This document shows positions 8,322 to 16,883 of a stretch of DNA of 40,764 bases, in pieces (position 1 is the first letter of the stretch; each line of letters begins with the position of its first letter). The stretch comes from Mucilaginibacter sp. UBA5151 (lineage in GTDB: Bacteria; Bacteroidota; Bacteroidia; Sphingobacteriales; Sphingobacteriaceae). Under the pieces are notes generated by a model, which was not told the DNA's origin, made no database searches, and worked only from the letters and a program-made list of their open reading frames with translations. The stretch covers positions 1 through 40,764 of the forward strand of contig DHXR01000073.1 in assembly GCA_002413785.1 (NCBI GenBank). The letters are read 5' to 3'. The position numbers were made by a program, and so were the translations under genes.

Positions 8322-8585
8322 TCACTCAGCATTTTCCTCTTTTTTATCGTCTTCCCTTTCAACAGTGATGGTACATTCGCCTATCAAAGCCGCCAATGCA
8401 CCCACAGCTGCCATCACCGGCAGCAGCAGTGCGCCAACTACCCCGATGGTTAACGGGAACGACATGATCTCTTTGCCTGATTTATCGGTAATGGTGATCT
8501 TCCTCACATTGCCTTCGGCTATCAGTTCTTTTATTTTTTTAAGGAGCGCCTCGCCGTCAACGGCGAATGATTCTTTGGTGAACAT
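8322..8585 (-). CDS. DUF4342 domain-containing protein
   Basis: This 87-aa protein matches the DUF4342 pattern. An N-terminal helical part (EALLKKIKELIAEGNVRKI) precedes a strand pair (ITDKSGKEIMSFPL). A glycine/alanine-rich hydrophobic segment follows (GVVGALLLPVMAAVGALAAL, about 48-67), and the C-terminal tail is highly charged (EREDDKKEENAE). It is probably membrane-associated. The family function is unknown. It appears monocistronic, with the MITE-like element lying upstream. Confidence 0.8.
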   Translation of the reverse strand: MFTKESFAVDGEALLKKIKELIAEGNVRKITITDKSGKEIMSFPLTIGVVGALLLPVMAAVGALAALIGECTITVEREDDKKEENAE

Positions 8586-8690
8586 AATGCAAAATTTATT
8601 AAAAGCTTGCGGACAAATAATTAAACTTAAGATTATTCCCGGCGGATTTAGTCACAGAAATTTTGAGTTTTTAAGATTATTATAAACGTT

Positions 8691-8906
8691 TTTAGCGATT
8701 GAAAAATAGTGAACAAGGTGTGATTTATAGCCGGGCCCGTGCGGTTCCCCTCTTGAGAGGGGTGGAGGGGTGTGTTAATGAACATATCGGCTAACACACC
8801 CCCGCCACAACATATCCAGACGCACCCCCTCTCAAGAGGGGAGTTGTCGTAACATTCACATTGTCTGTTCATTGTGATTATTTTGTTTAAACTTTCAATC
8901 GCTAAA
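8691..8906. repeat. MITE-like palindromic element (216 bp)
   Basis: Perfect 14-bp terminal inverted repeats TTTAGCGATTGAAA (8691-8704) and TTTCAATCGCTAAA (8893-8906) enclose internal complementary modules. These are CCCCTCTTGAGAGGGG at about 8747-8762, its mirror near 8826-8841, and GTGTGTTA/TAACACAC around the centre. There is no open frame of note inside. A left-half copy sits at 4989-5058, which shows the element is dispersed. It fills most of the 378-base gap between the DUF4342 gene and fmt. Confidence 0.7.
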
Positions 8907-8963
8907 CACATTATGATAAATAAAAAATTCCTGCGGCAGAATTATGCTTTGTTTTGGTACCAC

Positions 8964-9881
8964 TCATAACTTCATCCCTCTCAAAAACTCTTCAATACCC
9001 ATTTGTTTTTTGCCTTCCAGTTGTACTTCTGTAAGGCTTACAAACCCATCTTTAGCCGCAAATTTTAAATAGGTTTTATTGTCGGTTACAAAATGACCGG
9101 GTTGTACATCGGTTGCAGCTATTTCATAAGATGAACGGAAAACTTTAAGGATCTTCCCGTTTAACAGGGTATAGGCCGTAGGGACGGGGCTCAGGCCGCG
9201 TATTTTATTGTAAATATTTAAGGCCGGCTGGTTCCAGTCGATCAGGCAATCCTCCTTAAAAATTTTAGGTGCATGTTTTAGTTCAAGCCCGGTTACCAGT
9301 TGCGCTTGTTTGTATTCGTTATACCTTCCGCTTTCAACGCCTTTTACTGTTTTTACCAATAGCCCAGCGCCCTTGTGCATCAGGCGGTCGTGCAGTTCGC
9401 CTGCGGTTTCGTGCCCGCTCAGGGTTGCTTTTTCCGTGAATAATATATCGCCGGTATCAATCTCATGTTTCAAAAAAAATGTAGTTACGCCACTTTCACC
9501 TTCGCCGTTTATAAGCACCCAGTTAATTGGCGCCGCGCCGCGGTATTGGGGTAACAGGGATGCATGCAGGTTTATGGTGCCTTTCGGGGGCATATTCCAA
9601 ACCGCTTCGGGCAGCATCCTGAAAGCGACTACAACCTGAAGGTCGGCATTCAATGCTTTCAGTTCGGCTAAAAATGCAGGGTCTTTTAATTTTTCAGGCT
9701 GCAAAATTTGCAGGTCATTTTCTACAGCGTATTGCTTTACTGCTGATTCATGTAACTTTTGTCCGCGGCCCGCGGGTTTATCCGGCGCCGTGACAATAGC
9801 TATAATATCGCAACCTGCCTTAACCAAGGCATTCAATGATGCTACTGCGAACTGGGGTGTGCCCATAAATATAATTCTCAT
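8964..9881 (-). CDS. fmt: Methionyl-tRNA formyltransferase
   Basis: This 305-aa protein transfers a formyl group from 10-formyl-tetrahydrofolate to initiator Met-tRNA in the cytoplasm. The N-terminal Rossmann-like domain has MGTPQFAVASL (6-16) and TAPDKPAGRGQK (31-42). The family signature NLHASLLPQYRGAAPINW (104-121) and HEIDTGDIL follow. The C-terminal OB-like domain contains IRGLSPVPTAYT. The length is normal. It lies 16 nt downstream of the NamZ-like gene in the same orientation, so the two are probably co-transcribed. Confidence 0.96.
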   Translation of the reverse strand: MRIIFMGTPQFAVASLNALVKAGCDIIAIVTAPDKPAGRGQKLHESAVKQYAVENDLQILQPEKLKDPAFLAELKALNADLQVVVAFRMLPEAVWNMPPKGTINLHASLLPQYRGAAPINWVLINGEGESGVTTFFLKHEIDTGDILFTEKATLSGHETAGELHDRLMHKGAGLLVKTVKGVESGRYNEYKQAQLVTGLELKHAPKIFKEDCLIDWNQPALNIYNKIRGLSPVPTAYTLLNGKILKVFRSSYEIAATDVQPGHFVTDNKTYLKFAAKDGFVSLTEVQLEGKKQMGIEEFLRGMKL

Positions 9882-9897
9882 AGATAAGTTTAAAATT

Positions 9898-11130
9898 TCA
9901 CGGGTACAACAAATACTTCACCCGCATATTTTTATAGTTGCTTAAAGCAGGTTCCCAGCTTGCACGTATTTCTTCTTCGCTTTCACCCGCTTCAATTTGT
10001 TCCTTTAGCTTGTCAGTCCCGGCAAGTTTTGTAAAATAGCTATTAAAAAAATGCGCCTTATCGGGAAATGCTTTGTATAATGTTATCAGCCAGGTTAAAT
10101 TGATCCTGCCGTCCGCACGTATAATATTTGTATCATAATTTTTAAGATCAATGCCGTAACATTTTTTATCCATTTGCGGCGGATCTTCGCTCATTCCGGG
10201 GATGCTTACCGGCTTAAACGAATAAGTGTATTTCCCTTCCAGTGCCGGATGACCTATTTGCAGGAAAGGGAACATGGTGCCCCTGCCCAGGCTGAGTGTT
10301 GTGCCTTCAAATAAACATACCGACGGATAAAGCAATATAGATTTTTCGGTATTCAAATTCGGTGAGGGGTTTACAGGTAATTTATAATTATCGTTATGTG
10401 TGTAATTGGCCACCGTAATAATCTTTAATTTGCATTGAACATGGTTTTTTAACCACCCTTCGCCGTTAATCATTTGCGCGTATTCGGCAATGGTGAGGCC
10501 ATGAGCTATGGGGATGAGGTTTAAGCCAACAAATGAGCGGTAAGCGGTATCAAGCACCGGTCCATCAACATAAAACCCGTTTGGATTGGGCCTGTCAAGC
10601 AGCATCAGTTCAATATTGTTTTCGGCGCAGGCTTCCATTACATAATGTAAGGTGGAAAGATAGGTATAAAAGCGCGCGCCAACGTCCTGTATATCAAATA
10701 TCATCAGGTCAATCCCTTTCAGATCTTCGGGTGTTGGCTTGTAGTGTTTGTTCCCGTAAAGCGATATTACTGGCAGCCCGGTTGATGGGTCGGTACTGCT
10801 GTTTACTTCGGCGCCATTGCTGGCATCTCCCCTGAAACCATGTTCGGGCCCAAAGATCTTTTTGACACTGATTCCCAGTTTCAGGAACGTGTCGACGCTA
10901 AGGGTTAAGTTTTTACCAATGACAGAGGTTTGATTAATAACCATCCCGATATTTTTTCCTTTGAGATAATCAATATACAGATTGGTTTGGTCGGCGCCGG
11001 TAGTAATTTTATGTTTTTTTTCGGATATCCGGGCTTTGTAAAGCTTGTGAATACTTTTTTGAGCTATGGCTGTGTACCATAATAAACTTGCTATTAGTGT
11101 GAATTTAAAAAATACATTCATCCTTATCAT
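9898..11130 (-). CDS. namZ: DUF1343 / NamZ-like exo-beta-N-acetylmuramidase
   Basis: This 410-aa secreted protein belongs to DUF1343, the family of NamZ exo-N-acetylmuramidases (GH171) that release MurNAc from peptidoglycan fragments. It shows KIFGPEHGFRGDASNGAEV, DIQDVGARFYTYLSTLHYVM, LDRPNPNGFYVDGPVLD (shortened landmarks) and PIAHGLTIAEYA, all conserved in the family. A hydrophobic N-terminal signal ends near IAQ. Either ATG, 11130 or 11121, could start it; the second (MNVFFKF) fits the signal peptide equally well. It is divergent from the permease gene and probably co-transcribed with fmt. The role in cell-wall recycling is family knowledge. Confidence 0.88.
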   Translation of the reverse strand: MIRMNVFFKFTLIASLLWYTAIAQKSIHKLYKARISEKKHKITTGADQTNLYIDYLKGKNIGMVINQTSVIGKNLTLSVDTFLKLGISVKKIFGPEHGFRGDASNGAEVNSSTDPSTGLPVISLYGNKHYKPTPEDLKGIDLMIFDIQDVGARFYTYLSTLHYVMEACAENNIELMLLDRPNPNGFYVDGPVLDTAYRSFVGLNLIPIAHGLTIAEYAQMINGEGWLKNHVQCKLKIITVANYTHNDNYKLPVNPSPNLNTEKSILLYPSVCLFEGTTLSLGRGTMFPFLQIGHPALEGKYTYSFKPVSIPGMSEDPPQMDKKCYGIDLKNYDTNIIRADGRINLTWLITLYKAFPDKAHFFNSYFTKLAGTDKLKEQIEAGESEEEIRASWEPALSNYKNMRVKYLLYP

Positions 11131-11202
11131 AAAAATACTGTATTTACAATTTTAAATTGAAGTAAAACCGCATATTTGCGAAGGTACAAAAAACATGCTG
11201 CA

Positions 11203-12423
11203 TTGAGTTTCTCCTGGTTCGTAGCTAATCGTATAACATTTAAGTCTAAGCGTACATTTTCAAAATTAATTGTACGCATAGCTATCCTTGGCATTATGCT
11301 TGGCCTTGGTGTGATGATATTGTCGCTGGCTATAGTGCGGGGTTTTAAACGGGAGATCAGGGAGAAGGTAAGGGGCTTTTCGGGCGATTTGCAGGTGGTT
11401 AAGTATGATCTGAATAATTCTAATGAAAACTCGCCTTTTCATACCGATAATAACTTTGTAAAAAAGGCAGGCGCTATTCACCTGGTCACAAAAGTTATGC
11501 CTTTTGCTACCAAACCGGGCATAATTAAAGCGAACAATGAAATTGAAGGTGTTGAACTGAAGGGGGTCGACAAAACCTACGACTGGTCATTCTTTAAGAA
11601 GAGTTTGGTGGCAGGCAATGTAATTGACTTTAGCGATACCCTTCAATCAAAAAAGCAATTGCTGATCTCACAAACCATAGCCGACCGCTTAAAACTAAAA
11701 GTTGGTGATAAAATACTGATGTATTTTGTACAGGAGCCGCTAAGGGTAAGGCCATTTACCATAAAAGGCGTTTTTAGCTTCGGTATTGATGAGGTGGACA
11801 AAACTTATGTAATTGGCGACATGGCCATAATTAACCGCCTAAATAACTGGGACGCGGATGAAATTGGCGGCTACGAAGTAAAAGTGGCTGATTTTGAACG
11901 CATTGATGAAACTGCCCGCGCGCTTGACAATATTTTACCGGTTAAACTTAAATCATATACCGTAATGGATAATTACCCGACCATATTTGCCTGGCTTGGC
12001 TTGTTAGACGGGAATACAACTGTTGTTTTAGGTTTAATGATTATTGTAGCGGTAATTAACATGATATCGGCCCTGCTGATCATTATACTGGAGCGTACTA
12101 CTATGATCGGGATATTAAAAGCAATGGGCGCTGCCAATGCCACCATCCAGGCCGTTTTTTTCAACAGCGCTTTTTATCTTATAGGCTTTGGTATGCTGCT
12201 TGGCAACCTGTTCGGTATCGGCATTGGCTTACTGCAGTCCTTTACCCATTTTCTGAAACTCGACCCGGAATCGTATTATATGAATTTTGTTCCCATACAA
12301 TTCAACCTAATGGACCTGGTTTTGGTAAACATTGGCACATTAGGAATTTGTTTAACAGCAATGGTGTTACCCTCTATGCTGGTAACCCAAATTACCCCCG
12401 TAAAAGCCATCCGTTTTAAATAG
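11203..12423 (+). CDS. FtsX/LolC-type ABC transporter permease
   Basis: The product has a cytoplasmic start (SFSWFVANRITFK) and then a first membrane helix (about 28-50 of the 406 residues). A large periplasmic domain follows, and then three C-terminal helices beginning at TTVVLGLMIIVAVINMISA. This is the MacB/FtsX/LolC/E topology of lipoprotein-release or mechanotransmission permeases. The frame is open from a TTG at 11176. I prefer the TTG at 11203, since homologues start with a residue before SFSWF-like sequence. No ATPase gene is adjacent, so its partner is encoded elsewhere. The cargo is unknown. Confidence 0.83.
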   Translation: MSFSWFVANRITFKSKRTFSKLIVRIAILGIMLGLGVMILSLAIVRGFKREIREKVRGFSGDLQVVKYDLNNSNENSPFHTDNNFVKKAGAIHLVTKVMPFATKPGIIKANNEIEGVELKGVDKTYDWSFFKKSLVAGNVIDFSDTLQSKKQLLISQTIADRLKLKVGDKILMYFVQEPLRVRPFTIKGVFSFGIDEVDKTYVIGDMAIINRLNNWDADEIGGYEVKVADFERIDETARALDNILPVKLKSYTVMDNYPTIFAWLGLLDGNTTVVLGLMIIVAVINMISALLIIILERTTMIGILKAMGAANATIQAVFFNSAFYLIGFGMLLGNLFGIGIGLLQSFTHFLKLDPESYYMNFVPIQFNLMDLVLVNIGTLGICLTAMVLPSMLVTQITPVKAIRFK

Positions 12424-12426
12424 GAG

Positions 12427-12513
12427 GTAAAAAAGGTAAAAGGTGAAAGGAGAAAGGTAAAAGGTTTGTGCTAAAAAGGCCTTTCTGCTTTCACCTTTCT
12501 GCTTTCACCTTTC
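12427..12513. terminator. Self-complementary purine/pyrimidine repeat between convergent genes
   Basis: Tandem AAAGGTGAAAGG-like units (12433-12473) are mirrored by CTTTCTGCTTTCACC units (12480-12513). This gives a long imperfect stem between the permease and barrel genes, which face each other. It is a good candidate for a bidirectional terminator. Confidence 0.6.
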
Positions 12514-13263
12514 CTATAGTATCCTGTAAATAAGCCCAAAACGCAGCAGTTCGCTATGTGCTACCTCTGCCACTTCGGTATTATTAATGTAGGTATTGCC
12601 GCTAACATAATTCTTTAAGCCGTGGGCGTAACCGGCGGTAAGTCCCCATTTTTTATAATAGGCGGCAACGGCAAATTTAAGTCGAACATCGGTGGGTGCA
12701 TCAGGTCTTTTCAGGTCGGTTCGATAAACGGTGCCGTCGGTTCCGGTAGCTTTACCTTTATCATAAGAACTGATATTGAAGCCAATGTCAACGCCCGGCA
12801 TCAAATCGATTTTAATTTTCTTTATTTGTAAGCGATACCCAATGTACGGGTTGACATTAATATCCTGGTTTTGCAAATAGGTTTGACTCTTAACCGGGGT
12901 CTGGTACGATGGTTCGGCTATGTTGTAAAAAGGAATGAGCAGATAATACGGGTGATAACTATTTATAGCTACCTGGCTTCTCAAAACCTCGTAACCGGCC
13001 TGCAGCCCTGTTATAAACCCGCTTTTGCTTACATATTGAGCCTGCACATCGCCGCCGTAGCTAAAACCGTTTTTGCTGCCGTAAGGGTTATTGGTATAGT
13101 TTTGATTGCCGGTTTGCCCCTCGTTAATATAGGAGACCGGTGTTGCATAATTACCGCTGTAATGAAATAAGCCGGAATTTGCCCCTACGGATAACTCGAT
13201 TTTTTGCGCAAATATTTGCATTGTCATTCCAATAGCAAATAAGGTTAGGATTGATTTTCTCAT
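12514..13263 (-). CDS. Outer-membrane beta-barrel protein
   Basis: This 249-aa protein has a cleavable signal peptide (MRKSILTLFAIGMTMQIFAQ). It then shows alternating strands with aromatic ends such as YIGYRLQIKKIKIDLMPGVD and LRFGLIYRIL, and it ends on a short hydrophobic strand. This resembles the PF13568-type outer-membrane barrel, probably with 8 strands. Its ATG overlaps the stop of the upstream trans-envelope protein by 4 nt, so translation is likely coupled. No enzymatic motif is visible. It is the third gene of the sigma/anti-sigma operon. Confidence 0.78.
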   Translation of the reverse strand: MRKSILTLFAIGMTMQIFAQKIELSVGANSGLFHYSGNYATPVSYINEGQTGNQNYTNNPYGSKNGFSYGGDVQAQYVSKSGFITGLQAGYEVLRSQVAINSYHPYYLLIPFYNIAEPSYQTPVKSQTYLQNQDINVNPYIGYRLQIKKIKIDLMPGVDIGFNISSYDKGKATGTDGTVYRTDLKRPDAPTDVRLKFAVAAYYKKWGLTAGYAHGLKNYVSGNTYINNTEVAEVAHSELLRFGLIYRIL

Positions 13264-14657
13264 TTATTTGGTTGTTGAAAGTTAAATTTCAGGTTTATCC
13301 CCCCGGCGCCAAAACGGATATTCTCTGAACCTAAACCTTCAAGCGGGTATTTTAAAAAAGGTTCAAGGATAATTCGGTTTTTGCCTAATGGGTATCCAAC
13401 ACCGAACGCGAAGTTGAGCGTTTTTGCAATATAAAAGCTGTTAAAACTATTACGCGAAGTTTCATTCTGGGTTGCCTGTAAACTTGGCGAAGCAAGGGCC
13501 GGGTAGTTGTACTGATAAGTGTAAATTTCGTTGATAAATGTACCCGAGCTAAAGCCCGCCAGAAAATACACTTGGTACTTTTTGGGGTTCAACTCATATT
13601 TCAGGTTTAAAGGTATATCTAAACCAACCAGACTGGCATCATAATTTTTAAAAGCAGGGGCCGATGCCACCTTAACAGAAGTTCCGGTATAATAACTCGC
13701 AACGGTTGCTGCGGCCGGAATACCTGGCGAATTAAGAACGACAAAATTTGACCCGGCTGTAGCAGTGGGGATACCCGATGCGAAATTTAAAGAGTTTTGC
13801 GCCACTGTCACGCCGGTAACCAGGCTAAGATTTTTATTTATTTTAATATCGGCTGTAAGGCCCGCCCCAAGGTTTGCATTGTTGCTGCTGCCTTTGGCAT
13901 AATTAAAATAGGTTGCAGCATACACCCCAAACTGTACATTTTTAGTCTTTTCAATGGGCTTTTCTGTTTTTCCACCAGCGTTTTCAGCAAACATTTGAGT
14001 TATTGATTTTGCCGCACTGGTTTTTAAAATCAAAGGGCTTGTGGTTGAATTATTTTTTGAACCGGTTGCGGCTAAAGTTGCGGATGAGGATTGATTATTC
14101 CCTTTTTTAACACTATCTGTTGTTTGGGCAAGATAGGCCTTTTTGTTACCGGTGCCCTTATCAGACACAATGGCTATTGCGTGGCCTGGTGCGTTGTTAT
14201 CTTTTGTATTGTTATCCGGGGTGTTGTTCTTAATACTTATTGGTTCTTTAACAGTATTTGTATGCCCGGCAGCGATGTTTTCCCCCGAAAGCTTTGGTGT
14301 TTTGTTTTGATATGCTGTACCGGCCAGGGCACTTGCATTTTCTGTGTTTTTTTTACTGCCTGTGCCCGCAACACCTTTATTTACCGTTAGGTTTGCACCG
14401 GCTGTGTATTTAAGGGCTTTTGTACTGAATTGGCCTGGCTGTTCATTTTTAATGTACATCCACATCCCTGCTGTTAAAAATAAAAATAAAACGGCGGCGG
14501 CGCCCCACCATATCCATGCAAATGCACGGCGGTTTGACTGTTCTTCGGGAAATTTTTCCCGGAGCAGCAACCAGCCTTCATCAGCGGATGGCTCTTCAAC
14601 ATTGTCAAATACCTCCCTGATGCGGTTCTTTAATTCCTCATCCAACTGATCGTCCAT
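13260..14657 (-). CDS. Predicted trans-envelope anti-sigma factor with C-terminal beta-barrel (Dma-like)
   Basis: This 465-aa protein starts with a soluble helical segment (residues 1-44: DEELKNRIREVFDNVEEPSA) and one hydrophobic helix (about 46-69). A linker of about 170 residues rich in T, N, K, G and A (70-240) follows, with no obvious fold. The C-terminal domain (241-465) has beta-barrel style strands (YAATYFNYAKG, LDIPLNLKYEL, YQVYFLAGFSSG, INLKFNF). No signal peptide is present, so the inner-membrane helix must anchor it with the barrel outside. This is the architecture of dual membrane-spanning anti-sigma (Dma) proteins reported in Bacteroides. It overlaps the sigma gene by 20 nt and the next barrel gene by 4 nt. 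Confidence 0.72.
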   Translation of the reverse strand: MDDQLDEELKNRIREVFDNVEEPSADEGWLLLREKFPEEQSNRRAFAWIWWGAAAVLFLFLTAGMWMYIKNEQPGQFSTKALKYTAGANLTVNKGVAGTGSKKNTENASALAGTAYQNKTPKLSGENIAAGHTNTVKEPISIKNNTPDNNTKDNNAPGHAIAIVSDKGTGNKKAYLAQTTDSVKKGNNQSSSATLAATGSKNNSTTSPLILKTSAAKSITQMFAENAGGKTEKPIEKTKNVQFGVYAATYFNYAKGSSNNANLGAGLTADIKINKNLSLVTGVTVAQNSLNFASGIPTATAGSNFVVLNSPGIPAAATVASYYTGTSVKVASAPAFKNYDASLVGLDIPLNLKYELNPKKYQVYFLAGFSSGTFINEIYTYQYNYPALASPSLQATQNETSRNSFNSFYIAKTLNFAFGVGYPLGKNRIILEPFLKYPLEGLGSENIRFGAGGINLKFNFQQPNK

Positions 14658-15201
14658 GTTTTTGTTCTTCTGATCTTATAACATTTCTTAATTTCTCTTT
14701 TGCCCTGCTCAGGTAAACCCTCGAAGAGCTTACGGGAATTGCTAAAAGCTGTCCGATCTCATCATGACTATAACCGTCAACTTCGTATAAGTTAAAAATG
14801 GTCATTTGTATCGGCGGCAATTCATTCATCAGCTTTAAAATATCCTGTACATTCAGGGTTTCAATGCCATTTACACTGATAGCCGGCATTGCATTTTCCA
14901 ATTCAACATTTAGCTGGAATTTTAAATCCTTCCGGCGCCTGTCAATGGCGGTGTTAACCAAAATAGTGCGTAGCCATGGTTTAAAAGGCTTATCGCTGTT
15001 GAAATTATTTATGGCATTAAACACTTTAATAAAGGCATCGTTCACTACCTCCATAGCATCGTCGCGGTTTAAACTATAACGCAAACTTATACCCATGGCA
15101 TAGCCATAAAACTGCTTATACAGCAGTTCCTGATATTTTAAGCTGCCTGTTTTGCATTGCCCGATAATTTCTTCTTCGGTAATGCGCCGCTGTTGATGCA
15201 T
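14638..15201 (-). CDS. ECF RNA polymerase sigma factor
   Basis: This 187-aa protein has the sigma-70 region 2 pattern (around 15-95: LLYKQFYGYAMGISLRY, DAMEVVNDAFIKVF, FKPWLRTILVNTAIDRRR). It also has a region 4 helix-turn-helix (around 125-180: LPPIQMTIFNLYEVDGYSHDEIG, RVYLSRAKEKLR). Region 3 is absent, as in ECF factors. It probably directs RNA polymerase to its own target promoters when released from the membrane partner. Its last 20 nt overlap the next gene, as expected for a sigma/anti-sigma pair. No autoregulatory promoter could be defined by eye. Confidence 0.9.
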   Translation of the reverse strand: MHQQRRITEEEIIGQCKTGSLKYQELLYKQFYGYAMGISLRYSLNRDDAMEVVNDAFIKVFNAINNFNSDKPFKPWLRTILVNTAIDRRRKDLKFQLNVELENAMPAISVNGIETLNVQDILKLMNELPPIQMTIFNLYEVDGYSHDEIGQLLAIPVSSSRVYLSRAKEKLRNVIRSEEQKHGRSVG

Positions 15202-15310
15202 TAAATGTGTTTAATTCGGCCTGAATTTTATTTATTTACTATCTGATACGGAACAATAGACGATAGCGCTACAGTTAGTTCGAAATTAAGTTGGAGAGTG
15301 GTCGCTGGTT

Positions 15311-15338
15311 ATTGGTCATTAGTCATTGGTCATTGGTC
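15311..15338 (+). repeat. Four 7-bp tandem units
   Basis: ATTGGTC-ATTAGTC-ATTGGTC-ATTGGTC occupies 15311-15338. A similar but more degenerate run of GTCATTG units sits at about 29386-29424 after the ABC ATPase gene. The arrays are too short and lack spacers, so they are not CRISPR. Confidence 0.6.
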
Positions 15339-15388
15339 AGTTGTGAGTTATTTATGTCACCACACACCACTCCCTAACTCGCCCCACA

Positions 15389-15835
15389 TCAATTCCCTGT
15401 TCTTTTCAGGGTATAGAAATACGTTAGTGTGTCAAAGGGGCTATAGGCAACCATTTTTAAAATTGTGCCATCATAAGAATATGCGTAAACGCCGTTTAAA
15501 TGGAGTTTTGTTGGGGTGCCTGTGGTTGGATAGGTATTATCAAGAAAGTCGATGTTGTTGTAGGCTGTATTTACAATGTAACTGCCGAAACTGCCTGCAT
15601 GTACTGTTGCCGTGTCGCCGGTAACCTTAAAGCCGGTCGATTGCTCCATTTGCAATTGTATATTTGCTTTAGTGGTATCAACCACGCCAGTTTTTGAATG
15701 TAAGTGAAAGTACATGAATTGCCCTGTAAAGGTGCCTTCTGGTCCGGCGGCAACTACAGGCGAAACAGTTGTTGGAACACACCCGCTTGCTAAGGCGACG
15801 AATATTAGTGACGAATAAAGTAATATTCTTTTCAT
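15389..15835 (-). CDS. Putative lipoprotein
   Basis: The 148-aa product has a signal peptide with a lipobox (LASGC), so it is probably lipid-anchored. The ATG at 15835 (MKRILLYSS) is preferred over an upstream one at 15889, because only the shorter form begins with a signal peptide. The mature part is strand-rich, with repeated polar strands (FTGQFMYFHLHS, ANIQLQMEQS, AYSYDGTILKMVAYSP), and looks like a small beta domain. No family is recognised. It is oriented with the sigma operon but separated by about 190 nt that contain repeats. Confidence 0.7.
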   Translation of the reverse strand: MKRILLYSSLIFVALASGCVPTTVSPVVAAGPEGTFTGQFMYFHLHSKTGVVDTTKANIQLQMEQSTGFKVTGDTATVHAGSFGSYIVNTAYNNIDFLDNTYPTTGTPTKLHLNGVYAYSYDGTILKMVAYSPFDTLTYFYTLKRTGN

Positions 15836-15915
15836 ATTTATTGCGGTTTTAATTGGATACGAGGTTTTTGACAATAACGCTACAAACAATCAGCTTATTT
15901 TACCTGTCGGTGTTT

Positions 15916-16719
15916 TTATATCTTTTTTGCTTCTTCCCAAAAAATATCCATTTCGGCAAGGCTCATATTGTGCAATTGTTTGCCGTTTTCATTTGCCTTG
16001 CTTTCAAGGTACTGGAAACGTTTTATAAATTTACGGTTTGTTTTCTCCAAAGCATCCTCCGGGTTAATATTTATAAAGCGGGCATAGTTAATTAACGAAA
16101 ACAGCAGGTCGCCAAACTCGCCTTCGGCCTTTTCATGGTCGATGGTTGTTTCATCTTCGGCGTTAAACTCATTTTTAAATTCCTGCAGTTCTTCTTCCAC
16201 CTTTGCCCACACCTGGCTTTTTTCTTCCCAGTCGAACCCAACGCCGCGCGCTTTTTCCTGTATGCGAGATGCTTTTACCAGTGCCGGAAGCGATGCAGGC
16301 ACCCCGCCCAAAACAGATTTGTTCCCTTCCTTCAACTTAATCTGCTCCCAGTTACGTTTCACATCATTTTCATCATTCACATTAACATCCCCGTAAATAT
16401 GCGGGTGACGGTTCACCAGTTTGTCGCAAATGCTGTTTAATACATCTGTGATGGTAAAATCATTGGTTTCGGATGCTATACGAGCGTAAAAAACCAGGTG
16501 CAGCATAATGTCGCCCAGTTCTTTTTTTATTTCGGGCATGTCAGCGCTTAATATGGCGTCAGACAGTTCGTATGTCTCTTCAATGGTTAAATGGCGCAGG
16601 CTTTCGAGCGTTTGTTTTTTATCCCATGGGCAATTCAGGCGCAAATCGTTCATAATGGTATTAAGGCGATCAAACGCGGTAGCAGGGGTGGGGGCGGTAG
16701 CAGGAGGTATTAATGGCAT
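15916..16719 (-). CDS. mazG: Nucleoside triphosphate pyrophosphohydrolase MazG
   Basis: This 267-aa protein hydrolyses NTPs to NMP and pyrophosphate in the cytoplasm, as in the E. coli MazG family. Two MazG repeats are visible. The first has CPWDKKQTLESLRH and the metal-binding EETYEL and GDIMLHLVFYARI segments. The second has EEELQEFKNEF and GDLLFSLINYARF. The central linker contains the family-typical KSVLGGVPASLPALVKA and EKARGVGFDW. The start is the ATG at 16719, which gives a proline-rich N terminus that may be slightly over-extended. Confidence 0.93.
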   Translation of the reverse strand: MPLIPPATAPTPATAFDRLNTIMNDLRLNCPWDKKQTLESLRHLTIEETYELSDAILSADMPEIKKELGDIMLHLVFYARIASETNDFTITDVLNSICDKLVNRHPHIYGDVNVNDENDVKRNWEQIKLKEGNKSVLGGVPASLPALVKASRIQEKARGVGFDWEEKSQVWAKVEEELQEFKNEFNAEDETTIDHEKAEGEFGDLLFSLINYARFININPEDALEKTNRKFIKRFQYLESKANENGKQLHNMSLAEMDIFWEEAKKI

Positions 16720-16883
16720 AAATTTTTTTTACAAATTGTGTGATTTTTTTTGAATTACACGAATCAGATGTAAAAATAAGATTTTAGGCCGGGAAGTCTG
16801 AAAGACCTGAAGTTTGAAGATTATTCATCCGGCCTTGCCGGGCAATTTATGGAACTTTAACAGGTTCAGCTGCAGAAACCTTT

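Noticed and set aside
15311..15338. CRISPR-like repeat array
   Set aside because: The units are 7 bp, contiguous, without unique spacers or nearby cas genes.
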